This document shows, piece after piece, positions 13,587 to 27,400 of a stretch of DNA of 64,000 bases; positions within the stretch are counted from its first letter, which is position 1, and each line of letters begins with the position of its first letter. The stretch comes from Glycine soja (Eukaryota; Streptophyta; Magnoliopsida; Fabales; Fabaceae). The notes below the pieces were generated by a model that was not told the DNA's origin, searched no databases, and saw only the letters and a program-made list of their open reading frames with translations. The stretch spans positions 9,947,656-10,011,655 of the forward strand of contig NC_041011.1 in assembly GCF_004193775.1 (NCBI RefSeq), written 5' to 3'. The translations under genes were made by a program, and so were the position numbers.

Positions 13587-13865
13587 CTATCCACTTTCTC
13601 CTAATAGTTTTTTGTTTAATCCATTGGAATTAAACATGATATTAGGAATATATAATATTCACATATCTTGTTCAATCAACTGAGTTAGACTCCTTTAATA
13701 TATTTTAATAGTTTAATTTTCTTACACTAATAATATAAAATAATTTTATACTATCAACCAATAAAAAAACTTTATCGATATAATTTTTAAGATATTTATT
13801 ATTTAAATTAACAAGCATGTAATATATGATATGATTATTTATAAATAAACAGCTATATAAACTAT

Positions 13866-14100
13866 TTTATACTATCAACACATTATTTATTTTTCATCTC
13901 TTTAAAATTCTATTTCTCTTTTATTTTCACCATTCATACCTCTTTTCTCTCTAATACTTTTTTCATTCTATCTATACTTCTGTAAAAAAATATACTTTAT
14001 ACTACCAATACATTATTTATTTCTCATCTCATTTTATTTCTATTTCTCTTTTATTTTCATCATTCATATCTCTTTCCTCTCTAATGCTTTTTCACTTCTG
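13866..14100. repeat. Imperfect tandem duplication of about 115 bases
   Basis: Unit one (about 13866-13982) starts TTTATACTATCAACACATTA and ends ACTTCTG. Unit two (about 13996-14100) starts TTTATACTACCAATACATTA and also ends ACTTCTG. Both share CTATTTCTCTTTTATTTTCA in the middle. Confidence 0.8.
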
Positions 14101-14634
14101 ATTCAAATCTAAAACACTTGAAACATAAGATTGGTACATTACTATTTCTCAATCAAAGTTCCTAAATATATATTAAAAAAAAAGTAGACAAGATTTCAAC
14201 ACGAAGTTTGAATAATCTTTTTGTTTATATTCTTAAAATTTGAGAGACCGGCAAAGCTAAGGGAAACAAAATATGCTAAACCTATCGGAAGCAAAATTGG
14301 AGTTTTAATCAAGTATTGACTATCCCCATTTCATCTATTTAACAATGTAAAATAATCTAACACTATCATTCAATCACAATCAAAATTTAAACTATCATTG
14401 CATGAGCATTAAATTCTAAAAAATTTAAACCAAATTTGTGTGTGTTAATGTTAGCATGGAAAAATACTGTGTAGCACATAAAAAATGAAGTTTCAAATTC
14501 AAACAAAAAAACAATCAAGTAGATACGAAGACAAGATTTACTTAACCTCCAATTCCAAGGTTTAATTGTTAAGATGTGACCCTATCCCTCAACCTGAGAC
14601 CAAGCTCTTGTATTTGATTTGTCCCCAAATTAAA

Positions 14635-14642
<8 letters not shown>

Positions 14643-14697
<55 letters not shown>
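14643..14697. repeat. (AT)n microsatellite
   Basis: A second AT dinucleotide run of about 55 bases, following an A-rich tract. Confidence 0.95.
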
Positions 14698-14699
<2 letters not shown>

Positions 14700-15449
14700 T
14701 TTTACCGTCTCAGTGATGTTAGATTAAGACAAGTTTAAATCAACTCAAGCCATCTAATCCAAAACATATATCACATATTTTGCCCTTTTACTCTAATAAA
14801 CTAATAATCATCTATTCATATATTTTCACTCGTCAAATAAAACAGACTAAATTTAAAGTTTTCCATTGACCATTTTCTTCCATTCCCTCCTTCCCGTCAT
14901 CTCTTAACCCTTGTTTTCATCTTCCCTTTCAACAACCATTTTATCGTACAGAGAAAATTTCAAATTGTAGTATAACAATAATTTTATAATTCCCTTGTGA
15001 AATCAATTAAGTCCTCACCTACATCTTGAAATTAAAGTAAAACAAATAATAATGCATAATGATCATTATTCACTGAGTTCCAATTTTAACCAACCCAGAC
15101 CCGTCCAGGAGCTATACCTGTACAACATTTAATACAACAAACGGCATAATGATTGTACCAGTAATTAACAGTTGGACCACTGCCCCCAGTGACTTCAATG
15201 TAAACATCCCCACTCAAGCTTCTCATCAGAAGCCACTCTCCAACCATAATATTGGCCATCAATATTCTGCTCATTGAAATAAAATAAAATAAAAAAAACA
15301 GGACCAAAAAAGTACATATGAGCAAAATTTCAATGCCCTGAGGCATAAGCATCAGCGCAACTCATCATTTGGATAATGAATGAACATTTACAGACATATA
15401 AATTCGGCAAAGTCATGCTTCTACAGTCTACTTGGTCATCATTATGCGG

Positions 15450-18400
15450 CTACAGTTGGCCCAATCTTTCCTGCATGAAAGAAAGAAACAATTTTAATCC
15501 ATGTTTCAGAGCAGGAAAATAAAAATGATAAATAAACCATCACATTTTTTGAAAAAGGAATTTATGTAGATAGAAGATATGTCTAATAATTTTGTCATTA
15601 AATACTAAGAATGCTGGGAAGTGAGAACAGTAAAGTTATACATAACCAACAGACAAGAAAACCTTCCGACTATTTCCGCAGTTTACCATTCCAAACCACT
15701 AACACGAACAACTAACGACACTAACAAGAAATGTATGGACAAAAAAAAGAATCTGGACACTATTCAATAGGTATAAAAGAAAACCACTAACAAACAAACA
15801 AAAGATCTGTGAAATAAATCCCAAGAAGAACAACCTGAAGCATCTGCATTAATTTCGGATGCTGCTCCAAAAGTTGGCAAAGTTTGTCCCGATCACTCAA
15901 TAAAGACTGCCAGTTCAGAAGAGTAAAATGATTAACATTAAAAATAGTAGTAATCAAATTGTCCATCTGGCTAAAACAGAAATTATGCATGGTATGCATC
16001 CTCCCAAAAATGAATTACAATTAGAAAATACCTGAATGGCCTCTGGAGACTTGAAATACTCGTGTAATGACATTGCTGCATCTTGTTGCTGCTGTGATTG
16101 ACAATTCCCTGGCTGTTGAGTATATTCAACTTGCTGCTGCTGCTCATGGGAAAACTGTTGCTGCTGGGTTTGGTAATTAGTCTGCATTGAAGGAACCTGA
16201 GACTGCTGCAGCATCTGTAATTGATGCACTTGAACATTGCTTTGCAAACCCATCCCTTGCTCCAACTGCTGTAAAGCTTGAACAGTCGGCCTAAGGAGCT
16301 GAGGTGGTTGTGGTGGGCGTGGAAGCTGGGGTGGCTGCAACTGAGAAACTGAATGCATCGACTGAAAGGAAGATGGAGGAACAGAGACACTTTGTAACAT
16401 GCTGGGCTGGTTCTCAGTCTGTTGCTGATTTAGGGAGTTGCCAAACATAGTCAATGGCATGGAAGCTGGCCTACTAAAGCCCACAGACATCATTGAGGGA
16501 TTTGGGTAGGATGACAATCTGGCTCCTGAAGATGCAATGGAGGCCTGGGAAAGTTCAGTGGCCCCAATACTTGTCTGATTATACATAGAAGGTTGGGAGG
16601 CTGAAGCCTTAACAATGGGTAAATTATACTGACTAGATGCAAAAGGAGGTGGTGTAGGAGGTAGGGGAGGAGCAATTCTATTAGGTCCACCAGGGGAAGA
16701 CACAGAAGTCCTGGAGTATTTTGAATCTGGCACAGGAACAGAAGATGCAGCAGTTGAACCATTGTTGAATGGTGATGAATAGTCTAACTGAACCTGCAAG
16801 TGCAAGGAAGAATTATAAAAGTAGTAGGTGCTTATCCAGGACAAAAAAGAACACATGAGAAAAAGAAGATTCATATGACTGCAGCAGTAACCAGAAAAGG
16901 AGGAAATAACTAAATAACAAGGAGGGAAGGTTCCTCACTTGGAATGCCACAGGACGCTGTGTGCCTGCTGGAGAATTAACATATGGAGATGAATGACCAG
17001 GAACTGAATCTGAAGCATGCGATATTACAGGCAAGACTGTAGGTGGAGGTGGCATGGGTGGTAAAGGAGGTTGGTTGGGCATAAACCTTTGGTCATACAG
17101 TCCTTGAGAACCAGAAGCAATACCACCATGTTGAGGACTGGTCTTTAACAAGTAATTTTGGGAAACCATCCTTGAATCAGCTGGTGATTGCATAGATGCG
17201 GATGGATTATTGTAAAGAGACATTGGAAATGAAGTATTTGATGCTACAGAATCATATCTGCCAGAGGGCCTAGCTTGAACATTTTTCGAGTCATCAAGCT
17301 GCTCAGCAGACTTCCTGTCTGAAGAAACACTTGATTCACGAGTTAATGACATATCAGGACGTGAACCAGACATCTTTGAAGAAAATTCACTTTGAGCATT
17401 TTCATCGATGTTAGATCCTAATGGAGTACCCATTTGAGAAAATTGACTACTATCAACAACGTCACTTTCTGTTTCTTCAACAATTGAGTGAGGAGAACTT
17501 TGTTCAACAATAGCTGGGGCAGGCTGTTGTAAGTTATCATCCAGCTGAGGGAATGGCAACTTGTCATCAGGGTCAGACCCCTCTCCATCAAAAACTATAT
17601 CAATTCCTTGAAGATCATCATCAAGATCTGTTTTCAATTGCTTAGATTTGTTTAACTTCTCCGTATCTGTGGGTTTCACAGGAGAAGCATTTTTTAGGTG
17701 TCCAACAGCCTCTCCCACAACTGTTGCTGAAGGGTTCTGCCGTTCCCTCTGTCTTGCCATAAATTCATCTACATGAATGGATGGAGGTCTCCCACCAGTA
17801 GATCCTGCTCGTGGCACTGATATTACATTAGTAACCCCTTCAACATTTCTCTCTCTTGCAACATAATCATCCACATGCATAGAAGGTGGTCTGCTGGTAT
17901 TTGGCTTGCGCTGCCGGAAGGCATCCCTACGTGTAGGACCAGAAGAAACAGCAGACTGTGCTACACCCCGTGAAAAAACATTTTGAGAAGACATATCAGC
18001 CTGAAAACTTTCTCCTCTAGCTCGCCTTACAGGACCATCCATTGATGGAAGCTTCCTCTTGGCAGCAAGATTTGTCTGTGTTAATCTATCCGGTAATGTT
18101 TCTGGACATTCCCAAAGAAATTTGTCACCAAGTCCACCAACATAAAGATGATCATCAATCTTCTCAACACTGTTTTCAAGCAACTGATGTGTCTTTGAAA
18201 AAACTAGAACTTCATTTTGATGTAAAACAACATCTTCTAGCTTCATGGAATCAACAGGCCTTTCCAATACTAATGACAATGACTTAACTGACTCGGAAAC
18301 CTTACATCACAAATTAGAAGCAGAAGTTACAGAGTAATAAGGTAAAAACTATGAAAGAAGAAGCTGTGCTCAAATGGATTTATACCTGATATAATGGGAT

Positions 18401-21400
18401 TTGTGAGTGAGAGGTAACCAAACAGTCATCCATAGAAGCTTTGGAACTTAACAGAGCACTAAATTCTTGTATGTAATTTATATTTTCCTCAGGAAAGACA
18501 ACTGATCTTGTCATATCATCGGAAATCCCAAAGAGGTACTTCAGTGCAACAACTCTGTCGGAATTCAAACTAACCAAGAAAGAAACTGTAAATTATCCTG
18601 CTACATGATCTAAAAGAATAACAAAAAAAAAAGTACAGAGAAATTTTCATATACATCATTGCCTTCTTTTCAATGCTAAGAACCTTGGGATATCAAGAGA
18701 TAAAATCAAAATTTCAGAAATCTATTTTTTGTAATATTTAATCCTTTTATTGCCACTTCTTCACAAATATAGATAATATAGGTTCAAATTTCAAAATGTT
18801 GTTTCACCTTAAGTTCACCTTATGAAAATACACCTACAAGGCTACAAAAAGATTTTTTTTCCACTAAGAATGGGATACTATTGACACAACCAAGAATGTG
18901 ATGGTGCATAATCTAAACAAGGTTTTATCTTGTACCAATTGTATTCTGGGTTTTCAGAGTTCTGAAATTGGCCTTTAGTTACATTGAGAACATAGATGGC
19001 AAATATACAGTAATTTAAGGTGTTTTTTAAAACCAGTGACTCTGACCAAATACCATAAAATTGAAGCACTGTCTCTCACTATTCTTTAGGATCTATACAT
19101 AGTTATCAATCCCATATAATAGTACATAGAGTCAATCCCTAAAAATTGTTTAGATATGACCACTACACTGAGTTTAGATATGGATTAAATAATTTATTAT
19201 AAACTTGCATAAATACGCAGTATTAAAAAATTCAAAATTAAAGACAAACTTGTAACTACTAAAAACAGACAACAAACAACAACAGAAACTTTAACTTTAC
19301 ATTTCAAATGATTGTTTATGTCCTATTATTTTTCTTCTCCAGATATATTTTAGAATAATTTATCTAAAAAGTAAAATGAAAAAGTAATACTTATAATAAC
19401 ATTTTAATTGCATATGAAATTAAGAAAATCACATATATATACAAAGGAATTATTTCATAATATGTGCTTTCAATTTACATAAAAGATAATAAAAATTATA
19501 CATACATATACATGCACACACAGGGACGGATCCAGGAATTTTTTTTAGTAGCGGCAAGAAATAATTTATAATATTTCTATAAAAGAAAAATATCGTAGGT
19601 TTTTACAAAATACACAATGTAATGACAAAAGAATAATTTAAAATACTTAAACTTCAACAAATTACAATTGTCCTTTATGTATTTTCATTGAAAACAATGT
19701 GATTGTTTCATTGTCAATATTATAAAAAATATTTCTTTATATATGTAACGAAACAATCATTCAATCATTCATCTTCTCCCATGTGATTGGGCATTCTATT
19801 CTTCACAAAATTAATAGCAGAGAAGCATCTTAAATGACATTCTGTTAATCCATTTCTTGCTCTATTTGGGAATCAGGATGAAATCACTCAAACAAAAACA
19901 TGTAGTAGTATAAGTTAGTAAATGAATCATTGTACTCCGTTGAATGTATATTAGAGGAAATGGAGTATTAAAAATTAAGTTATTATTTTGGCCCTCTAAT
20001 TTTTTTAGGTTCAATTTATTCCTTTTATTTTTAAAAGGTTCAATTTGATCCCTTAATTTATATATATTAGATTCAATTCATTCCCTTTATTTTTAAAATT
20101 TCTAATTAGGTCTTTATTTTTTAAAATGGATCCAATTTAGTCTCACTTTTAGAAAATATTTGGAGATGATGGTAGAAAAATGCAATCAAATTGAACTCAT
20201 TTTAAAAAATAAAGAACCTAATTGAACCTTTTTAAAACTAAAGGGACCAAATTGAACCTAAAAAATAAATTAGAAGACCAAAATAATAATTAAATCTAAA
20301 AATTAAAAGGATAAAATAGTAAACTTAGTATAAATTTATTCTCTTAGTTGAAGCTGTGACTAGAGTGAGGAAGAACTATTCTCTCACTTGCTTACTTTAT
20401 TTCATTCAAAATAACATATATATACATCAAAGAAGATAGAGACAGCTTGACAAGACAAGCCATACTGCTGTCTTCTACAACAAGCTAAGCAGGAAAAATA
20501 AGAAAGCTAAACAACAGAAAATCTCTCGATAGATACACATAATTATAACACTCCCCCTCAAGCTGGAGCATATAAATCATATGCACCAAGCTTGGAACAT
20601 ATAAACTGAATCCTAGGCCCCCTTAAGGACTTAGTCAAAATATCAGCTGGCTGATCATTAGAATTAATGAACTCAGTGACAATCTCTTTGGACAATAGCT
20701 TCTCCCGAATAAAGTGACAGTCAATCTCTATGTGCTTGGTCCTCTCATGGAAGACTGGGTTTGAAGCAATGTGAAGAGCAGCCTGATTATCACAATATAA
20801 CTGCATTTGCATCACTTTGCAGAATTTCAACTCTTCAAGAATTTGTTTAACCCACATAAGTTCACATGTAACCATAGCCATAGATCTATACTCAGCTTCT
20901 GCACTAGATCGAGCAACAACAGCTTGCTTCTTACTTTTCCAAGAGATAACATTTCCCCCAATGGAGACACAGTATCCTGATGTGGATCTCCTATCCATGG
21001 GACATCCAGCCCAGTCCGCATCACAATATCCAGATATTTGTGTGTTACCTTTGTCTTCATAAAGCAATCCTTGTCCAGGAGCTCTCTTTATGTATCTAAG
21101 AATACGTGTAACAGCATTCCAATGATCAACACGAGGATTTTGCATAAATTGGCTCACCACTCCAACAGCAAAGGAAATATCAGGTCTTGTAATGGTGAGA
21201 TAAATTAGTTTTCCCACAAGTCTCCTATATCTTTCGGGATCATGATAGATTTCACTTTGATCTGCCATGAGCTTCAGATTCGGATCCATAGGACTATCAA
21301 CAGGTCTACAATTTTGCATGCCTGTCTCCTCCAAAATGTCAAGAGCATACTTTCTCTGTGAGATCACAACACCAACTCCTGATTGAGCTACCTCAATACC

Positions 21401-24400
21401 AAGGAAGTACTTCAAATACCCTAGGTCTTTGGTTTGGAAATGACTGAATAAGTGCTCCTTTAGCTGGACAATCTTAGTAGCATCATTCCCTGTAATCACT
21501 ATATCATCAACATATACTATCAAATAAACACATTTCCCAGGGGATGAATGACAATAAAAAACAGAATGATCAGCTTCACTTCGTTTCAACCCAAAGAGTT
21601 GAACAATATGACTGAATTTACCAAACCAAGCCCGAGGGGATTGCTTCAACCCATAGAGAGATCGACGCAGCTTACACACAAGACCATACTCCCCCTGAGC
21701 AACAAACCCAGGAGGTTGCTCCATATAGATCTCTTCCTCAAGGTCACCATGAAGGAATGCATTTTTAATATCAAGCTGATGGAGGGGCCAATGACGCATG
21801 GCAGCCATAGCAAGAAACAAACGCACAGTAGTGATCTTGGCGACTTGAGAGAAAGTGTCACAATAATCAAGGCCATATACCTGAGTATAACCTTTAGCCA
21901 CTAAGCGAGCCTTAAGTCGATCAATCTCACCATTAGGCCCAACTTTAACTGTATAAACCCATCTGCAACCCACAGCCTTCTTGCCAGGAGGAAGGGGAAC
22001 AAGTTCCCAAGTACCACTATGTTCAAGAGCCTGCATTTCATCAATCATAGCCTGTCGCCATCCAGGATGACTCAGTGCCTCATGAATATTAGAAGGAACA
22101 GAATGCAAAGATAGAGAGAAAACAAAGGAAGAATATGAAGGAGACAAACGATGATAGCTTAGAAAGTTATAGATAGGATGAGGATTACGAGAGGATCTAG
22201 TACCTTTGCGGATGGCAATGGGCCAGTCTGAATCAGACGGATGAGAAGTGGCAGGATCCATGGCCTGAGGATTGATTGAGGAAGGATGAGAATCAGGAGG
22301 AGAATCTTCAGATACTGTAGAACCAACTGGCTGTATCCTGCGTTGATATGTAAGAAGTGGTGGAGGAGCTACTTCAGGTGGATGTGCTAGAGAGGATGGA
22401 ACTTCACTGACATCTTGGTGTGAGGTACCTAGAGGACATGGAGAGGGAATCGGAAGAACATCCTGGATGGAAGAAGAATGGTCCGTAGATGATGGAAAGA
22501 AGGGTGTGTCTTCAAAGAAGGTTACATCTGCAGACATATAGTATCTCCTGGTAGATGGAGAGTAGCATTTGTAACCCTTTTGAAGACGTGAATAACCTAA
22601 AAATACACACTTGATTGCTCGGGCAGAGAGTTTATCTAAACCAGGGGAGAGATCATGGACAAAACAAGTACTGCCAAACACTTTAGGTGGAACATGGAAT
22701 AAATGGTCATCAGGAAAAATGATTGAGTGAGGAATTTGATTATCAAGGAAAGAGAAAGGCATTCTGTTAATTAGGAAACAAGCAGTAAGCACCGCATCCC
22801 CCCAATGGTGTGTAGGAACATGAGAGGCTAACATTAGTGATCGTGCGGTGTCAAGGAGATGACGATTTTTCCTTTCCGCTATACCATTTTGTTGTGGTGT
22901 ATGGGGACATGTAGATTGATGTAGAATGCCTTTTGAAGATAAAAAAAGAAGAGAAATCATGAGAGAAATACTCTTTGGCATTATCACTTCTGAAAATCTT
23001 AATTGTTTTTTCAAATTGATTTTCAATTTCATTGAGGAAGGACATGAAGATAGGCAAAAGTTCAGATCTGTCTTTCATTAAATAAACCCAAGTACATCTA
23101 GAAAATTCATCAATAAAAGTTACAAAATATCGAAAACCAAAAGATGTAACACGGCTTGGTCCCTAAATATCAGAATGAATGGTAGAGAAAGCTGAATTAC
23201 ATCTTTGAATAGTTTGTGGAAAAGATGACCTAACATGTTTTCCTAATTGATAAGATTCACATTCTAAGACTCGAAGATTCTTCAAACTAGGGACCATCAA
23301 TTTTAGTTTTGGTAGACTTGGGTGACCTAGACGATCATGCAAAAGCTTGGGATTTGAAGTTGCTGAACAGGAGACAGAAAAGTTGGACTTCAAGTAGTAA
23401 AGTCCTCGTGATTCATGTCCTTCTCCAATCAGTCGACCCGTGCCATGTTCCTAGATAACAAAAGAATTAGCGGTAAAGGTTACTGAACACTTTAATGAAC
23501 GAGTTAACTGACTCAATGAAATTAAATTATAGGGACACAGTGGAATAAACAAAACAAAATCCAGCTTCAATGAGGAAGATAAAGATACTTGACCACTCCC
23601 TTGAGCTGCAACTTTGGAACCATTAGCTACAGTAACAAGATGAGGAATTTTTGAAAAAGAAATGGATGTAAAGGAGGACCTGTTACCAGAAATATAATCA
23701 GAGGCACCTGAATCAAGTATCCAAGGACTAGGACAGTCAACAGATTGAGAAATACATGCTGTTGAATAACATGGTACAGAGGAAGATGGAACATGGCCGC
23801 TGGATTTCTCGGATTTCAGCTTCAGATACTTTGTCAGGGAAGCCATGCAGAGAGTAACAATTCTCTTGAGTGTGGCCCATCCTCTTGCAATATGTGCATT
23901 GAGGACGTCCACCTCTTCCACTACAACCTCCTCTACTGTTCCGTCCTCCCCCTCTCCCCCGAGATGCAACCATGGCTGATGTTTCCATTACCTCAGCTGG
24001 ATTTTTTTCTTTCAGTGCATGAGGCACACGAAGCAGCCTAGTGATGAGAGAGTCCATTGATGGAACTTGGTCTCCAGCTAGGACTTGATCACGCACATGA
24101 TCAAAGTCTGAATGTAGACTCCTCAAGATAAGAACCATATAGTACTTATCCAGCTTTCTGTTCACTTCCTCCAGCGAGTCAGCCACAAGGAACCTCTTCA
24201 ACTCTTCCACTGCAGCCCGAGCTTTACCTATGTGTGCAATCATATCGTGGTTGGCTTGCTTGAGAGCTGTAACCTTCATGGTTGCATCAAACAAACTCTG
24301 AATATCATTGGCGAAGATTTCTCGAGCCTTCTTCCAGAAAGAACAACATGTTTTGAATGATCTAAGGATCTCCAAAACGTCTGGCTCAACTGATTGCCAT

Positions 24401-27400
24401 TAAACTGCACAAAGCTGATAATCCAGCTTCTCCCATTCAGGTCTTTTATCGATTGGAACCTCCTCAGCAGCTTTCTCGAAGTGGTCATGGTGACCGGCCG
24501 AGAAACCACAGCTCCACTGAAGCAGACCAAGATAGATAATTTTTCCAGTTGAGTTTGGCTGTTGTGATGGTTGGAGTTCCAGAGAAGGAGAGAACTAGAC
24601 CAGATGAAGCCATTTCTACTCAAGAACACAAAACCCTAAGAGAAAACGGAGAGATGAGCAAGGTCGACACGTTCCCAGTGTCGAAACCAAAAACTGATGG
24701 CTGGAATGGCCTCAGGACGCGCCGGCGAGGTGACAGGCACTGGTCTGGCCGAATTCCGGCGCCGGGAAGACGGCGCGTGGCGGCCCCGCGCCGGTGAGAA
24801 CAGCGAACGGCGAGGGCGCGTGGGTGACCTGATGGTCACGCGACTTGTGGGGTTGGGTTGCGCTTCTCGAGGCGCACCAAACCCTGCTTGTCGCCGGAAA
24901 AAATGGCGACGACGACGGCGGCGCAGCGGCGGATGGCGGCGGCGGACGACGGTGCGGACGAACTCAGCTCTGATGCCAAGTTGAAGCTGTGACTAGAGTG
25001 AGGAAGAACTATTCTCTCACTTGCTTACTTTATTTCATTCAAAATAACATATATATACATCAAAGAAGATAGAGACAGCTTGACAAGACAAGCCATACTG
25101 CTGTCTTCTACAACAAGCTAAGCAGGAAAAATAAGAAAGCTAAACAACAGAAAATCTCTCAATAGATACACATAATTATAACACTCTTCAATTTCCTATA
25201 TTTTTTTATATATTCTAAAAATAATATCTTATAGGAATGATAACTATTTTTTTATGATACATATATAAATTAAAAAAAATTAGTGGCAGCAATTGCCCCC
25301 GCGACGGAACACGTGGATCCATCCCTGTCCACACACAATTTATGCTAATGAACAATAATAGTAAACTGGGTGTAAATAAAATAAGAGAATAACAGATAAT
25401 AAAATATATAACTAATAAAAATATATTTATAATTATTTTTTATTAATTCGGTATATTTATAACTAAAAATAATATAATATTATTAGTTTTATCATATTAT
25501 ATAGATATATTTTCATTGCAATATAATTTACACTAATAACATAATATTTATATATAAATGATATTATAATAATATATATGATTAATTATTTTGCTTGAAA
25601 GACACGTTTTTGTATATATAATATAATACAGTGTGATTCTATTAGTTTTCATAGAAAATAATTTTCGTGCATATATATTTTAGCAAGATTCCATATTCAA
25701 TTAGTTTTCACTGAAAATAATTTTCGTGCATATATATTTTAGGAAGATTTTATACCTTCGGCTCCAGTACACTTCTTAACAAAGTATGAACACTGTAATT
25801 TTCACAATTGATGACAAGCTTAACCCAAAAAGTTCAACTTAGTATTAGGATGGATCATTATAACCTTCAGTATCAGTCAGTTATTCACACTTTGTGTAGT
25901 TAAGTTGAAAACTTCTATATGCCAAAATATATCAAATTATCAATTTTTTAAAAAGAAAATAATCAGGTTTCAGTTACTACCTAATTTAACCCAACAACAA
26001 TTGTCTTCTGTAAATCAGCACTACTACACAAAAAGAAGCAGAAAACAAGAGAAGGGAAATGTTTTAATAACTTCAACTTCTCCATTCTAAAATTACATCG
26101 GGATATGAGCACAGACGAGTTGGAATAAATGTTTTTTCAAATCATGTTATCATAAGCACATTTCTAGAAGTTAATCAGAAGCAGCAATCCAGAAACAAAA
26201 CACAAAAACTTACCTGTCTCCATTCATGCAAAACTGTAGGGACCCCACAGATAATGCGTAGGCAGCCTCAATTGCATAAGTTGACAAACCCTCCTTTGTA
26301 TCAATCGATCTCAACAACTTCATCCAACAGCTAAGTAAAGGGGGGCATTTTATCCATTCTGCTACACTAGAGACATAATTTACATTCCTATCATCTTTCC
26401 GAGGCTCAAGTTCAAGAGCATGAGAGTGGATACCAAAATGAGTAGCTCCAAATGCCATTTGACCTTCACCACAAGAAGCTAATTCTTTGAAAGCTGTAAG
26501 GCAAGCCAGTAACTCTTTTCCAACAGGCAGAACCTTGAAATAAAAGAATTCTTAGTTAACATTAAGAAAGCAACAAAAAGAAGCACACTAAAATTTAAAA
26601 CTAATGTAAGACCATGATCTTGGCACCCCTTTGCCCAAGGACAAGTGCTCAATTTACATGCTGAAGAAAGGGCACAATCTTCAAAAGTATATACAGACAG
26701 TATCAGAGAGTCACCTGACAACTCTTCAAAAGATATCGTAAAATCAGGGCACAATCTTCATCACTCAATTTTTCAAAATTTTTACTGCCAGAACACCAGA
26801 ATATTTGTCACTTAGCTGTCAAACTTGAATAAAACATAATTTTTACAAGAATGTAAACTGCTCACAAGTCATGTCTTCGGGGGTAATGTCGAGAAGTTTC
26901 AGAATGAAAAAGAAGCATGATAAACTTGAATATTGGGAGACACCAACTAAAAAAATTAAAGCTGCATTTTGCAGAACTTCTATCATGAATCTGCTTTCCA
27001 TCAACATCAACAATAACAAAACATCTATCCAGTACTTTTGTTAGCATCTGAAGAGTGCCCTCCCTCAACAATAGGCCCTGACAGAGAGAAAACCAGCTTT
27101 ATATTATGTAAAGTTGCAAGCTACTATTATCAACAATCAACAATAGTTAATAAAACTAGATTCATCACAATAATCCTAATGAACATAAGAGACAAGAACA
27201 AAGGAAAAAGCAGATAAAATATAAGTACTACCTTTCCAAGTGGATGCTCCAACAAGCTCGCAAGAAAATCAAGAAGCCTCAAAACCTGAAAACAGAGAAG
27301 AAAAACTCATCAAAATGTTAAACTAGAAGGAAGAACTGCAAGCTCCAAATTTTAGGGGCAGACAGGAATCTTACCTTGTATGCATCTGTATCTGATGGAC

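Larger units (their letters stand above)
9430..15064. other. Intergenic spacer between Dof and VIR genes
   Basis: About 5.6 kb of very AT-rich sequence with only short, unrecognised open frames. It contains two long (AT)n microsatellites and one tandem duplication, listed separately. The right end merges into the probable 3' untranslated region of VIR. Confidence 0.6.
20346..25183 (-). mobile_element. Ty1-copia retrotransposon with near-identical LTRs
   Basis: Two 205-bp LTRs bracket a gag-pol region on the minus strand, and both are flanked by the 5-bp duplication CTCTT (20341-20345 and 25184-25188). A primer binding site, a polypurine tract and the domain order gag, protease, integrase, reverse transcriptase, RNase H are present, which defines Ty1-copia. 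The element is inserted in the hAT relic and has the same orientation as VIR. LTRs differ at a single position I could see. The coding frame carries several stops and frameshifts, so this copy cannot make its own proteins. Confidence 0.95.
19521..25327 (-). mobile_element. hAT transposon relic hosting two younger insertions
   Basis: The left end CAGGGACGGATCCA (19521) and the right end, whose reverse complement is CAGGGATGGATCCA (to 25327), form terminal inverted repeats matching at 13 of 14 bases. Outside them are 8-bp sequences TGCACACA (19513-19520) and TCCACACA (25328-25335), a target duplication with one mismatch. CAG...CTG ends plus an 8-bp duplication are hallmarks of hAT elements. After removing the foldback and copia insertions, about 0.65-0.97 kb of hAT remains, too short for a full transposase. 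It sits in intron 23 of VIR. Strand is taken from the transposase remnant. Confidence 0.85.

Noticed and set aside
18042..18287. An 81-codon open frame on the plus strand inside VIR exon 25
   Set aside because: It is the reverse strand of a well-supported coding exon.
24549..24984. Arg-rich open frames on both strands in the GC-rich block
   Set aside because: They lie in the copia leader and follow from base composition. No domain or splice context supports a gene.
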